Origin: Haematobia irritans
Lineage: Eukaryota; Arthropoda; Insecta; Diptera; Muscidae
DNA: 64,000 nt
Assembly: GCF_050003625.1 (NCBI RefSeq)
Contig: NC_134397.1
Span: 153,160,691 to 153,224,690, forward strand
Direction of reading: 5' to 3'
Below are positions 40,573-51,870 of this stretch, piece after piece. The notes under the pieces were generated by a model that was not told where the DNA came from, did no database searches, and saw only the letters and a program-made list of their open reading frames with translations. Position 1 is the stretch's first letter. Each line of letters opens with the position of its first letter. The position numbers and the translations under genes are program-made.

Positions 40573-42129
40573 ATTGAAAATAATTTAGCGTCACAAAAAT
40601 TCACAAAAACTCGTAAAGTATGTGAACACGCACTTATCGACAGCGAAAACTGGCCGAAAAATCAATAAATTTGCACAAAATGCCCAAAAATGCAAAAACA
40701 AAAATTTACAAAATTTTTCTTTCAGTGTATCAAATTCTCACACTGCACCGAAATTACCACAAAATTTCTTGAAGTGTAAACAATTGTTCGTAAAACAACC
40801 ACTTCAAAACTTAAAATCAAAAATTTCAAACAATTTGTAAACTATTGGACTATTTTTCTCTCAGTGTAGAGACAATTAATTTTCGTTCAGAGTACCGAAT
40901 CACAAAATATTTTTCCCCGTGTACAAAAAAATGGGCAAATTATTCAAGTTGAATTCAAAAAATCTCAAAATTCTACTAAAATTTTCAAACTATTTCTCTC
41001 AGTGTAAGAATGAATTTACGAAAATTACGCTCAGTGTACCGAAGAATACTGACTGCCGCCAATTTGTATCAAAATTTCACACACGAAAACCAAATAATCA
41101 AAAAAATTCAACAACTTATAAGAAATTTTAAAAAATGTCTGTAAGACCAAATGTAGGGTGCACGGACTGTAAAATACACCTCTACACTTCCACGCCAAAT
41201 AATCTCCCCAAAAAAAATTAAAAATCACAAATAATAAAAAATATAGAAATAAAAATATATATACGTAATATATACGATAAAATAAAAATTATACGATCGT
41301 ACCGGACCGCCTGTAGGGTGCACAGTGACCAAAACGATAATTTTTACTAATGCGCGTAACGCTAATGGGTCATACAACACGATAACCCAAAAAACTCAAT
41401 TTCAAAAATTTTTATAATTTTCTTCAAAATATTTACGACTCGCGGCCCCGTGAGGGTTAACAAATAAACCAAAGAAACACAGCTCAAAAAAAATATGTAT
41501 GTATATACGTGTGTGTATCACTGATCATACGTAGGTATGTAATTCAAACGTTGACTGCAGTGACGATTGATGTTTGTTTACAATAGTAATACGACCAACA
41601 GAGCCTTTGGAGTCTGCGTGTATTTTGTTATTGTTTTATTTACTTCAAGTTAAAGGCAACGTAATTGCAAATAATGTTTTGAAGTAAATAAGCACTGTCA
41701 ACGTTTAAATTCACCACACAACACCAATATATACAATAGATTTTTCACTTTTTATTTTGATTATTCTTTCACTTGAATATCATTTAACAAAACGAAATTA
41801 AACAAACGAAAGAAATGTACGTACGTATGTAGCAACGAATGTGTGTTTTTTGAAATGCAATTTGCCGTCGGCAAAACGAAATAATTGAATCAATGTTGTA
41901 AAACGACCGCGGTTTAAATTTAAAACACTCGCGATTTGCTCAATTATTTTAATAAAACACTGACATACGCACCTGTGTGTTGATAAATAATTATTTAAAT
42001 AAATTTTCAATATAAATCCTTCACAAATATGGCTGCAAAGTGTCTGCTTTTTGTTGTTGCTTCACAATGATGATCACTTTCCTTTGGAAAAGAAAAAGAA
42101 AACCCTTTATTAATTGCTGTAAGCAAGTA
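40573..42129 (-). other. Pao-2 leader
   Basis: An AT-rich 1.6-kb leader without a convincing sense ORF. On the + strand the motif TCTCTCAGTGTA or close variants recurs at about 40717, 40857, 40915, 40995 and 41029 (sense: TACACTGAGAGA). Comparable motifs occur in the Pao-1 leader. Confidence 0.6.
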
Positions 42130-42147
42130 TCCGGCTCGATTGGACCA
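42130..42147 (-). promoter_or_regulatory. Pao-2 primer-binding site (tRNA-Tyr-like)
   Basis: One base after the 5' LTR the sense strand reads TGGTCCAATCGAGCCGGA. It begins with TGG, the complement of CCA, and pairs with the remembered insect tRNA-Tyr 3' end (ATCCGGCTCGAAGGACCA) except at two positions. Confidence 0.65.
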
Positions 42148-42148
42148 A

Positions 42149-42500
42149 TGATTGCGTAGCACCGAGAAATAAAATAAATAAAAACACAAGGATTTAGTTT
42201 TTCTTTTCAATAATGTTTCAATAAAACGTAATTTTATTGAATTTTTTGGGAGATTAATTTACCTTTTACAAAACAATCGTTGGACGGACGTAATCCAGTA
42301 ACGAATAATAACAAAAGTTAGACGCCACAAGACGGTAATGGCGCGACTCGTTAGAAAAATGTAACGAATTGTGCTGAAAGCACAGAGCTGCATCCAGAGC
42401 TAAGGGTACATTTTCTAACGAGGGGGAAATTATCATTTTACAATATTTTAAGTCCCCATCTAACGAATAAATTTTGACCATACGAATTTGAACTTAAACA
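42149..42500 (-). repeat. Pao-2 5' LTR (promoter LTR)
   Basis: A 352-bp partner of 33450-33801, followed by the ATTTG duplication. It differs visibly only at base 4 (TGAT versus TGAA). Confidence 0.95.
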
Positions 42501-42536
42501 ATTTGAATTGACCTTTCGACGCTTTATGTTCAATGC

Positions 42537-42610
42537 CGTTTGTGGCTGAGTGTGCTAAGGCGTTCTGTTATGGTGCCAGCAAACCCAGGTTCAATCCCTG
42601 GTCGGAGCGA
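42537..42610 (+). repeat. tRNA-like unit in element G
   Basis: It has TGGCTGAGTG.GCTAAGGCG (A box of a Leu/Ser-type tRNA) and CAGGTTCAATCCCTGG (T-arm with B box), ending GGTCGGAGCGA. It is probably a tRNA-derived pol III module, since the acceptor stem does not pair well. It lies between the Pao-2 insertion and the right G arm. Confidence 0.6.
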
Positions 42611-42679
42611 AAATGTTTTTCAAATTGTAAAAATTAGATAATCAAATCCCAGCGGGCATGGAATTTATTTTTATTATTA

Positions 42680-43002
42680 TTTTTTTACTTTTTTATTAAT
42701 TTTCTATTTTCTTTTTGTGAAATTTATTTGTCCAAAATTTGCACTTAAAATAGCCTGATTGCGTACTTTCTAATACTTGTCCACAAGGACTGCATCGGAA
42801 GTAGAAAAAAATCATTGAGGGATCCCAAGATGTGCTTTAGAAGAAATGATTGTGGACTTGTCCAAGAGGACTGCATCGGGAGTGGAAAAAATCATTGGGG
42901 GATCCCACGATGCGCTTTAGAAGAAATGTTTGTGGACTTGTCCAAAAGGACTGCATCGGAAGTTGAAAACAAAAATCGATGGGGGATTCTGGTGGGCTTT
43001 AA
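42680..43002 (-). repeat. Element G, right inverted arm
   Basis: An inverted copy of 32789-33105. It has three subrepeats starting AGGACTGCATCGG at 42786, 42867 and 42947 (80-81 bp apart). It ends at GGGCTTTAAAG, where family B sequence starts, so the outermost ~40 bases are missing. Confidence 0.7.
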
Positions 43003-44473
43003 AGTATATATATTCTCTACTATATAAATTATATATATTCTTGATCAGGGAGAAATTCCAAGACGATATAACCATTTCTGTCTGTTGTAATCACTCTACA
43101 GTCTTCAATAATGAAGCAATCGTGTTGAAATTTTGCACAAACTTATCTTTTATCTGCAGGCAGGTCAAGTTCGAAGATGGCTTATATCGATCCATGTTTT
43201 GATATAGGGGCTTATAGGAACTGAAGTTTTTATCCAACTTGCGTGACCCTAAAGAGGTATTTTCGGACCCTAAAGAGGTGCGCCAAAAATGTTGAGTATC
43301 TGCCCATGTTTTGGTATAGCCCCCATATAGACCGATCTCCCGATTTTACTTCTTGGGCTTATAGGAACCGTAGTTTTTATTCAATTTGCCTGCGATTGGA
43401 AACCTATAGGAATTTTCGGGCCATAAAGAGGTGCGGCGAAAATGGTGAGTATCGGCCGAGGGAGCCACCGTGGTGCAATGGTTAGCAAGCCCGCCTTGCA
43501 TACACAAGGTCGTGGTTTCGATTCCTGCTACGACCGAACACCAAAACGTTTTTCAACGGTGGATTATCCCACCTCAGTAATGCTGGTGACATTTCTGAGG
43601 GTTTCAAAGCTTCTCTAAGTGGTTTCACTGGAATGTGGAACGCCGTTCGGACTCGGCTATAAAAAGGAGGTCCCTTGTCATTGAGCTTAACATGGAATCG
43701 GGCAGCACTCAGTGATAAGAGAGAAGTTCACCACTGTGGTATCACAATGGACTGAATAGTCTAAGTGAGCCTGATACATCGGGCTGCCACATAACCTAAC
43801 CTAACCTATCGGCCGATGTTTTGGTATAGCCCCCAAAAAAACTGATCTCCCGATTTTTCTTCTTGGGCTTCTAGAATCCGCAGTTTTTAACCAATTTACC
43901 TGAAATTGGAAATCCGAAAACCATGAGTATCGGTCCATGTTTAAGTATTGCCCCCATTGCTCCTATTTGTAGAAACCGTAGTTTTTATCCGATTTGCCTC
44001 AAATTGTAAATATTCTGGTATTTTAGGCTCACAAAAACATATATTGGAGTTTTTTTTCGGTCCATTTGGTAAGGTCTCCATATAGACCGATTTCACTTCT
44101 TGAGGGTATAGAAGGCGCATTGATCATGAAAATGGTTTGAAACTCAATGTAAAATTTCCATATCTTACTTCTCGGATTTAAGATTTCAAATCAAAACGTT
44201 ATTTTATAATTTTCTTGCACACTTACAATAAATGTTAATGATTCCTCTAAAACTCAAACAAAAATGGTTCTTAGAAATCCATAATCTGATATAGTTTTCA
44301 TAGGTAAAATCTTTAAATTTATCTTCGTGAAGTGTACTGGTTGAACTGCTCTGACTGATGTGTCATCAAACCACCCTGAAATTTCAAAGGAAACTATAAT
44401 ATTATGATATGATACATGGTGGTGGGTATTTAAGATTCGGCCCGGCCGAACTTACTGCTGTATATACTTGTAA
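43003..44473 (-). mobile_element. Family B INE-1-like element with nested SINE
   Basis: It lacks the last bases of the 3' end (starts TATATATATTCTTGATCAGG). Degenerate 153-bp units follow, and it ends in the family 5' block TACCCACCACCATG, then GGCCGGGCCGAA, then ACAAGTATATACAGC. The SINE at 43460-43806 splits one unit. Confidence 0.8.
43460..43806 (+). mobile_element. tRNA-derived SINE, full length (347 bp)
   Basis: Flanked by a perfect 10-bp duplication TATCGGCCGA (43450-43459 and 43807-43816) within family B. The head has an A box TGGTGCAATGG and a B box GGTTTCGATTCC (one extra T versus consensus), with a TTGCAT anticodon region like tRNA-Ala. The body includes GCTATAAAAAGGAGGTCCCT. The 3' end is a short (CCTAA)n run. 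Fragments of the same family occur at 23106-23190, 50978-51304 and 56331-56451. Such SINEs are copied by a partner LINE, not seen here. Confidence 0.9.
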
Positions 44474-44474
44474 T

Positions 44475-44706
44475 TTGCTAACTTTGTACTTCGCCCCAGG
44501 GAATTAGCCGATTTAAATTTAAAGCCAAGAGAATTTGTAGAAGTCTAAAATATAAACGGAAAATGTAAATGGGAATGTAAACCTTCATATATAGAACCCA
44601 ACATCTTGGAAGGTATTTGAGATGGTATCGAAAATGTGAATCCACAAAGTGATTCAGGGTATAAAATAGTCGGCGCTGCTCGAATTTAGACTTTCCTTAC
44701 TTGCTT
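44475..44706 (-). mobile_element. Family C 5' fragment
   Basis: It contains GAATTAGCCGATTTAAATTT, CCTTCATATATAGAACCCAA and GTATCGAAAATG, and ends with the minus-strand 5' terminus GTAAGGAAAGTCTAAA. Compare 47520-47684 and 58605-58810. Confidence 0.7.
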
Positions 44707-45654
44707 ATTTAGAGTGGTGTAGAAAACTCGAAAAATCGTGGGGTGCTACACTCACCTTATGGTAGAAGTCTTCTTAAAAATCCTTTCTATAAAACAAAAC
44801 ATACATCCACAAAAAAAATATTTCAAGAACTAATAACATAACGATTTTCCAAATTTCTAAATTCATTTTTATCAGTGTATACATAACATACACATCAATT
44901 GAAATATTAACCGCAATATACATAATTATAGGGGTGCGGTTAACAGTGTAGCAGTAGTAAAATAAACTAAACTCCACTCCACTCGACTCTACTTGACTTC
45001 ACTTGATTTGACTCCAGTGGCCAGTTGCCATTGTATCAGTTGGAACTTTGAACTCAACTGAAACCACATAACTGAGTGCCAGCTCAGCAAGGAGTGCCGA
45101 ATCAAGGCATCAGGGGAACTAGATAGGGAGAAATATTAAAGAAAATAATGTTAATTATACCCCCATGTATGATGAGGGCACAAAACTATCCTGTGGTAAA
45201 TCTGTTGGAAAACTCATCATTATTTCTGTTACTCATGCCATTGAGGATGGCATGTTAACGGACATTAATAGTAATGGACTGGGCGTTTGTGTTGTTTGGT
45301 TTGCCTGGAGGTGGTGGTGGTTGGTTGGTCAATTCGAAAATGTTGTTATACAAATTATGGAAAAGTTTAATTGAAATTATGATTGGTGTAGATAATTGTT
45401 GGCTTTCTCAAGTACTGTAATATATCATAATTTGTAAATGTTCGAGCATAAAATTGTACTACGAAAGAACAAATGAGTGTGATATGAAAGAGATTACAAT
45501 GTAGAATGATGGTAACTATTTCAGATTTCATAAGTACTGAATGAAATAGAAGTACTGTATGAAATAGAAGATGGTTTAGGATAAATTGCTCGCATCTATT
45601 TAAAACGTTTGAATACTTAAATAATGGATGCAACCTTTTTTAATAAATATAAAG
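44707..45654. other. Unassigned DNA
   Basis: No gene called. It contains a degenerate ACTCGACTCTACTTGACTTC run near 44985. The + ORF at 45165-45374 (69 codons) has no family resemblance. Confidence 0.5.
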
Positions 45655-46770
45655 ATTGGGGGTATAATAAGTATGTCATTCCGTTTGTAGCACATCAAAA
45701 TATCGATTTCCGACTATATAAAGTAAATATATATTCTTGATCAGTGAGAAATTCTAAGACGATATAAGCATGGCCGTCCGTCTGTCTGTTGTAATCACGC
45801 TACAGTTTTCAATAAAGGAGCTATCGTCCTGAAATTTGGCACAGAATAGCGTTTTGTCTGCACGCAGACCAGGTTTTGATAGGGTAAGTGCAGCAAATGT
45901 GGTATACCCATTTGTTTTTCGAAAGCCAAAGTTTTTGTTTTTCTTCGACGAGGCTAAGATTTTACCACATTCATTTTACTAGTGTTAGCCATCCACGCAA
46001 CTATGAGCGAAAACTTAGAAACCCATAATTTCGGATATATTTGCGAATTTATTAAAAAACACATTAAGCACGTATTCATAAAATGTGCAGGTAATGTGGT
46101 ACACCATAATGTAGATTTTTTTGTAAAAAAAAAAATAAATGCAATATGTGTATCGCAATTGCATACATTTATGCTTATTTAGTACTCTTCAGTTATTTAC
46201 ATCCGAAAATTAATAAATTTAAAATATATCTTCACACAAAACGAAATGATTAAGAACCACCAAAAAAAAACCTTCGAGCACGGGTAAATGTGAATTCTTT
46301 CAACTGGCACAAAGAAAGAGTTGCAAAAATCAAATTGATCTTTGATAGCTTCATTTTCTGACAGCCAAAATCTATTCAGCTTGGTTTAGTTCTTCGTATG
46401 TTGTTAGATAGAGAAAAAAGCTACTATACCACATTACCAGCCTATACCACATTTGCTGCACTTACCCTATATATAAACCGATCCCCCGATTTGGGGTATT
46501 GGGCTTATAGAAATCGTAGTTTTTTATTCAATTTGCCTGAAATTGGAAATCTAGAGGTATTCGAGGAAACTAAAGAGATGTGCCGAAAATCGGACCATGT
46601 TTTGATATAGCCCCATATAGGCCGATCTCCCGATTTTACTTCTTGGGCTTCTAGAATCCGTAGGTTTTACCCAATTTGCCTGTAATTGGAAATCTGGAGG
46701 TATTCTAGGACCATAAAGAGGTGTGCCGAAAATGGTGAGTATCGATCCATATTTGGATATAGCCTCCATC
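45655..46770 (-). mobile_element. Family B fragment split by element H
   Basis: The 3' region (GGGGGTATAATAAG, TATATATTCTTGATCAG, GTCCGTCTGTCTGTTGTAAT) and two degenerate 153-bp units. It is interrupted at 45882-46467 and lacks the 5' end. Confidence 0.75.
45882..46467. mobile_element. Element H: inverted-repeat DNA element (586 bp)
   Basis: Perfect 25-bp terminal inverted repeats beginning GGGTAAGTGCAGCAAATGTG, flanked by TA (45880-45881 and 46468-46469). The word AATGTGGTA occurs several more times inside in both orientations. A 66-codon frame is open (45982-46182) but resembles no transposase. The superfamily is uncertain. Confidence 0.85.
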
Positions 46771-46892
46771 ATAAGCGAAGGAAGACCTCTGGGGAGGGGG
46801 CTTAGACCCCCAAGAAAAATTTTAGCCCCTCCCCGAATTTTAAAACCTATTTATGACTTTGCATTGCGGTAGCAGTTGCCGAGGGCAATATA

Positions 46893-47684
46893 TAATTATA
46901 CACTGCGCCACACTGTGGAAAAGGGTATTATAAGGAGACGAGATAGACACATGGTGTCTTCGGCAAAAACGCTCAGGGTGGTATCCTAAGTCGATATAGC
47001 AATGTCCGTCTGTCCGTGCACACATTTTTGTAATCAAAGTCTAGGTCGCAGTTTTAGTCCAATCGACTTCAAGATTGACACAAGTATGTGTTTTGGCTCA
47101 GAATAGAACCCTATTGATTTTGGAAGTAATCGGTTCAGATTTAGATATAGCTCCCATATATATATTTCGCCCGATATTGACTAATAGGGTCCCAGAAGCC
47201 AGAGTTTTACTACAATTTGGTTGAAGTTTTGCACTAGGAGTACAATCGGTTCAGATTTAGATATAGCTCCCATATATATGTTTTTCTGATTTCGACAAAA
47301 ATGGTCAAAACACTAAAACTTTCCATGTAAAATCATCACTGCTTAGTCAAAAGATTGTAAAAATTACTCTAATTTTCCTAAACTTCTAATACATATATAT
47401 CGAGCGATAAATCATAAATAAACTTTTGCGAAGTTTCCTTAAAATTGCTGCAGATTTAAATGTTTCCCATATTTTTTTGCTAACATTGTGTTCCACCCTA
47501 GTACATTAGCCGACTTAAATTTTGAGTCTATACATTTTGTAAATGTATGTATTAGGGACAAACCTTTATATATAGCCGCCAACACATTTGACGGATGTGA
47601 TATGGTATCGAAAATTTAGATCTACAAAGTGGTGGAGGGTATAATATAGTCGGCCCCGTCCTACTTTAGACTTTCCTTACTTGT
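46893..47684 (-). mobile_element. Family C INE-1-like element
   Basis: The 3' terminus CACTGCGCCACACTGTGGAA..GGGTATTATA, the GTCCGTCTGTCCGTG tract, two GGTTCAGATTTAGATATAGC units, and the 5' terminus GTGGTGGAGGGTATAATATA...GTAAGGAAAGTCTAAAGTAG. It is directly followed by a second partial copy in the same orientation. Confidence 0.8.
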
Positions 47685-49854
47685 TTTTTCTGATTTCGAC
47701 AAAAATGGTCAAAATACCAAAATTTTCCTTGTTAAGTGGCCACTGCTTAGTCGAAAAGTTGTAAAAATGACTCTAATTTTCCTAAACTTCTAATACATAT
47801 ATATCGAGCGATAATTCATAAATAAACTTTTGCGAAGTTTCCTTAAAATTGCTTCAGATTTAAATGTTTCCCATATTTTTATACCCACCACCATAGAATG
47901 GTGACGGGGGTATAATAAGTTTGTCATTCCGTTTGTAACACTATATAAAGTATATATATTCTTGATCAGGGAGAAATTCTAAGACGATATAACGATGTCC
48001 GTCTGTCCGTCTGTCTGTCTGTCTGTCTGTTGTAATCACGCTACAGTTTTCAATAATGAAGCAATCGTGCTGAAATTTTGCACAAACTCGTCGTTTGTCT
48101 GCAGGCAGGTCAAGTTCGAAGATGGGATATATCGGTCCAGGTTTTGATATAGTCCCCATATAAACCGACCACCTGATTTGGGGTCTTGGGCTTATAGAAA
48201 TCGTAGTTTTTATCCAATTTGCCCGAAATTTGAAATCTAGAGGTATTTTATGACCATAAAGAGGTGTGCCAAAAATGGTGAGTATCGGTCCATGTTTTGG
48301 TATAGCCCCCGTATAGACCGATCTCCCGTTTTTACTTCTTGGGCTTATAGAAACCGCAGTTTTTATTACATTTATCTGAAATTGGAAATCTAGAGGTATT
48401 GTAGGACCACAAATACGTGTGCCAAAAATTGTGAGTATCGGCCCATGTTTTGGTATGGTCCCCATATATACCGATCTCCCGATTTTATTTCTTGGGCTTA
48501 TAGAAACCGCAGTTTTTGTTCAATTTACTTGAAATTGGAAATCTAGAGGTATTGTAGGACCACAAATACGTGTGCAAAAAATTGTGAGTATCGGCCCATG
48601 TTTTGGTATGGTCCCCATATAAAACGATCTCCCGATTTGGGGTCTTGGGCTTATAGAAACCGTAGTTTTTATCCAATTTGTCTGAAATTGGAAATCTAGA
48701 GGTATTTTAGCACCATAAAGAGGTGTGCTGAAAATGGTGAGTATCGGTCCATATTTTGGTATAGCCCCCATATAGACCGATTTCCCGATTTTACTTCTTG
48801 GGCTTCTAGAATCCGTACTTTATATACAATTTGCCTGAAATTGGAAATTTATAGGTATTTTAGGACCATAAAGAGGTGTGCCACAAATGATGAGTATCGG
48901 TCCATGTTTTGGTATAACCCCCATATAGACCGATATCCCGATTTTACTTCTTGGGCTTCTAGAATCTGAGGTTTTTATCCAATTTGCCTGAAATTGGAAA
49001 TCTAGAGGTATTTTCGGCCCATAAAGAAGTGTGCAGAAAACGGTGAGTATCGGTCCATATTTTAGTATAGCCCCCATAAGAACGATCTCCCGATTTAACT
49101 CCTTGGGTTTCTAGAAACCGTAATTTTTATCCGATTTGCCTGAAATTGTAAATATTCTGGTATTTTAGACTCACAAAAACGTGTATCGGATTAAGTTTTT
49201 ATCGGTCCATTTGGTAATGCCTCCATATAGAACGACTTCACTTCTTGAGGGTATAGAAGGCGCACTGATCATGAAAATTGCTTGAAACTCAATGTAAAAT
49301 TTCCAGATTTTACTTCTCGGGTGAAAATCTACAGATTTAAGATTTCAAATCAAGACGTTATTTTATAATTTTCTTGCACACGTACAAGAGATGTTAATGA
49401 TTCCTCTAAAACTCAAACAAAAATGGTTCTTATAAATCCAGAATCTGATATAGTCCTCATAGGTGAAATCTTTAAATTTATCTTCGGGAAGTGTCCCCAA
49501 GTCCTCAAGCCCTCTTGAAATTTCAAAGGAAACCCTAATATTTGGTTCATGGTGGTGGGTATTTAAGGTTCGGCCCGGCCGAACTTACTGCTTTATATAC
49601 TTGTTTTTTTACTAAAATTGTGTTCCACTCTAGTGCATTAGCCAACTTAAATTTTGAGTCTATAGATTTTGTAAAAGTCTATCAAATCCTATCCATATCG
49701 AGTGATATTTAAATGTATGTATTTGGGATAAACCTTTATATATAGCACCCAACACATTTGACGGATGTGATGTGGTATCGAAAATTTAGATCTACAAAGT
49801 GGTGCAGGCTATAATATAGTCGGCCCCGCCCGACTTTAGACTTTCCTTACATGT
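47685..49854 (-). mobile_element. Second family C copy (partial), interrupted by family B
   Basis: It starts mid-element (TTTCTGATTTCGACAAAAATGG), resumes at 49605 (ATTGTGTTCCACTCTAGTGC) and ends with the 5' terminus GTAAGGAAAGTCTAAAGTCG. The interruption 47877-49604 is a complete family B element. Removing it rejoins the two parts in register with 47275-47684. Confidence 0.8.
47877..49604 (-). mobile_element. Family B INE-1-like element, full length (1.73 kb)
   Basis: The 3' terminus TATACCCACCACCATAGAAT is at the left and the 5' block TACCCACCACCATGAACC, then GGCCGGGCCGAA and ACAAGTATATAAAGC, at the right. The internal 153-bp units give minus-strand frames with the recurring MGAIPKHGPILTIF; two unit types alternate. 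It contains TATATATTCTTGATCAGGGA and GTCCGTCTGTCCGTC, both reminiscent of the Drosophila INE-1 consensus. Confidence 0.85.
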
Positions 49855-49867
49855 TTTATTTCCTAAC

Positions 49868-50290
49868 ATTGTCTTCGAACTTGTAAGTTAGTTTCTTTAT
49901 CATAAGGTGAATTAAAAATTTTTGTGATATTTTCCCGAATACATTTTTTATAAGGTTTTATGATTTTTAATGCATTATAACGCTTGTCTGAAACATTTCA
50001 CCTCCAATATTTTCAAAAATTATTTAATTATTAAAATTTTTTGGAATGAATTTAGCATTTTTGCGGTAAAATTTGAAAAATTTGTACCATTTTATAAACC
50101 CTTACTCTTTTTTAACCTATTAACCAAAATCAAATTACCCATTAAAAATACGAAAAAAACGAGTTATAAAACATTGAATTAAAACAACTTCCTGCATAGT
50201 TAAAATAATTAACTTCTTTGTGAGGACATTTTTGGAAGTGCTTTCAAAGTTGTGCCTTTAGAACAACACCGAAATTTTGTGCTGGAAAAA
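49868..50290 (+). mobile_element. Family F element, partial
   Basis: It aligns with the non-inserted parts of the F copy at 58215-61355: TTTTTAATG..TTATAACGCTTG, TTTAACCTATTAACC, ACCCATTAAAAATACGAA, and TTGGAAGTGCTTTCAAAGTT. It lacks the CCCAGCAAAAAA left end. It serves as an uninterrupted comparison for the C and B insertions in the other copy. Confidence 0.65.
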
Positions 50291-50335
50291 AGTCTGGAAC
50301 TACTTATCGTTGCTTTTTTATAAATTAGTAGTCTA

Positions 50336-51870
50336 CACTGAAAAAAATTTTGTTGTGAGGTTAAAGATTTCATGTCATTAAAATACGAATGCAAATTTTT
50401 CTTAGCATTGAAGACACATTTCTCTGATATAACGTTTTTTTCCTTGTCAAAAAGTCGATAAACTTTTCAATGAAGTCGTATTGTCCTTATAATTAAGTAA
50501 TTTGACTTAAAAATGCGTATCATAACATGAAAGAAAAACTTGTTGGGATCAAGTTGACTTTATTAATCCAGAAAAATTCTTTAAAATTAATGAAATTGTT
50601 TTTAAATTTTTTGTCTTTTTGCATCTTGACTACAAAGCAAAAAATCGTTTAAAAATATGACATGTTTTTTAGCACTTTATTTTAAAGACGTTTTTTACTT
50701 GAAACATAGCATAATTTCTACGGGAAGTCGAGTGTTAATTTGGAAAATAATGTTGTCGTTAACTCGTTTTTAAAGGACTTTGATAGCATATGAAGAAAAA
50801 ACTGAAAAAAACGAAAAACTAAAATTTGCTTCCTAAAAGCAAGTACACAAAACCAAAATTTAAAAGAGAATTGTGTCTTAAAAGTATCCTTACTTGTATT
50901 CTCCGCTTCTTTGGCTCGGAATCAATACCAAAATTGTTAAAGTAAAGACAAAATCTATGGAAGTGCGTGTGTGTGGTAGGTTAGGTTAGGTGGCAGCCCG
51001 ATGTATCAGGCTCACTTAGACTATTCTATCCATTGTGATACCACAGTGGTGAACTTCTCTCTTATCACTCAGTACTGCCCGATTCCATGTTAAGCTCAAT
51101 GACAAGGGACCTCCTTTTTATAGCCGAGTCCGAACGGCGTTCCACATTGCAGTGAAACCACTTAGAGAAGCTTTGAAACCCTCAGAAATGTCGCCAGCAT
51201 TACTGAGGTGGGATAATCCACCGTTGAAAAACATTTTGGTGTTCGGTCGTATCAGGAATCGAACCCACGACCTTGTGTATACAAGACGGGCATGCTAACC
51301 ATTTAAATTTATAAATTGTAAGAATTTATATTTCCCCCTTTTTTAGTTCACTCATCTAACGTACACAAAATTTATTAAAGTTAAGTAATCTTTCTCAAAA
51401 CATAACAATTCCATGAACTAAAATATAATTAAATAATCTTTAGTGTCATATAGGGTTCACTTGTATGATCATGTGAAACAAATTTAAATTTAATCAGCTT
51501 TTTTCTATCAAAGTCCTTTAAAAACGTGTTGACGGCAACTTAAATTTTGGAATTCAGACAGGACTTAAAGTACAAATTCTTCTATTTTTTCTTTGTAGTC
51601 AAGATACAAGAAGTCAACAATTTTTAAATCGAAATAATTAATTTTGAAAATTTTTTCATAAGTATTAACTCCAAGTTGGCCTTAGTCAAACAAAATGTTC
51701 TTTGATATAAAGATAACCAGTTATAAGTCGAATAACATAACTCTCCACTCTTAGTAATTCTAATGACATTTCTGTGTGTTTTCAACCTTCTCTGAAAAAT
51801 ATGAGACCGTTACAATTTTTTCGGAATAAATTCTCAAAATGTCTAAAAAGTCCAACATTTTTAATTTACT
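50336..51870. mobile_element. Long-inverted-repeat element with nested SINE (right boundary approximate)
   Basis: The left side begins CACTGAAAAAAATTTTGTTG after TA. Segments of the left arm recur inverted on the right: TTTTAAAGGACTTTGATAG (50772) against CTATCAAAGTCCTTTAAAA (about 51507), and CATCTTGACTACAAAG (50622) against CTTTGTAGTCAAGATAC (51592). The arms are diverged. The SINE fragment at 50978-51304 lies between them. The right terminus could not be fixed. Confidence 0.55.
50978..51304 (-). mobile_element. SINE copy, 5'-truncated by about 20 bases
   Basis: Reverse-oriented copy of the 43460 SINE: GGTTAGGTTAGGTGGCAGCC at the left, GGAATCGAACCCACGACC (B box) near the right. It stops at CATGCTAACCATT, short of the A-box start. 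No target duplication is evident. Confidence 0.85.

Larger units (their letters stand above)
33450..42500 (-). mobile_element. BEL/Pao LTR retrotransposon Pao-2, apparently intact
   Basis: A 9.05-kb element on the minus strand between 352-bp LTRs (33450-33801 and 42149-42500; one visible difference, base 4). It is flanked by the 5-bp duplication ATTTG (33445-33449 and 42501-42505), typical of BEL/Pao. Sense order: 5' LTR, tRNA-Tyr-like primer site, 1.6-kb leader, Gag-Pol (40572-35230), ORF3 (35182-34058), purine tract, 3' LTR. All ORFs are uninterrupted and less AT-rich than the surroundings, consistent with a recent, possibly active insertion. Confidence 0.97.
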
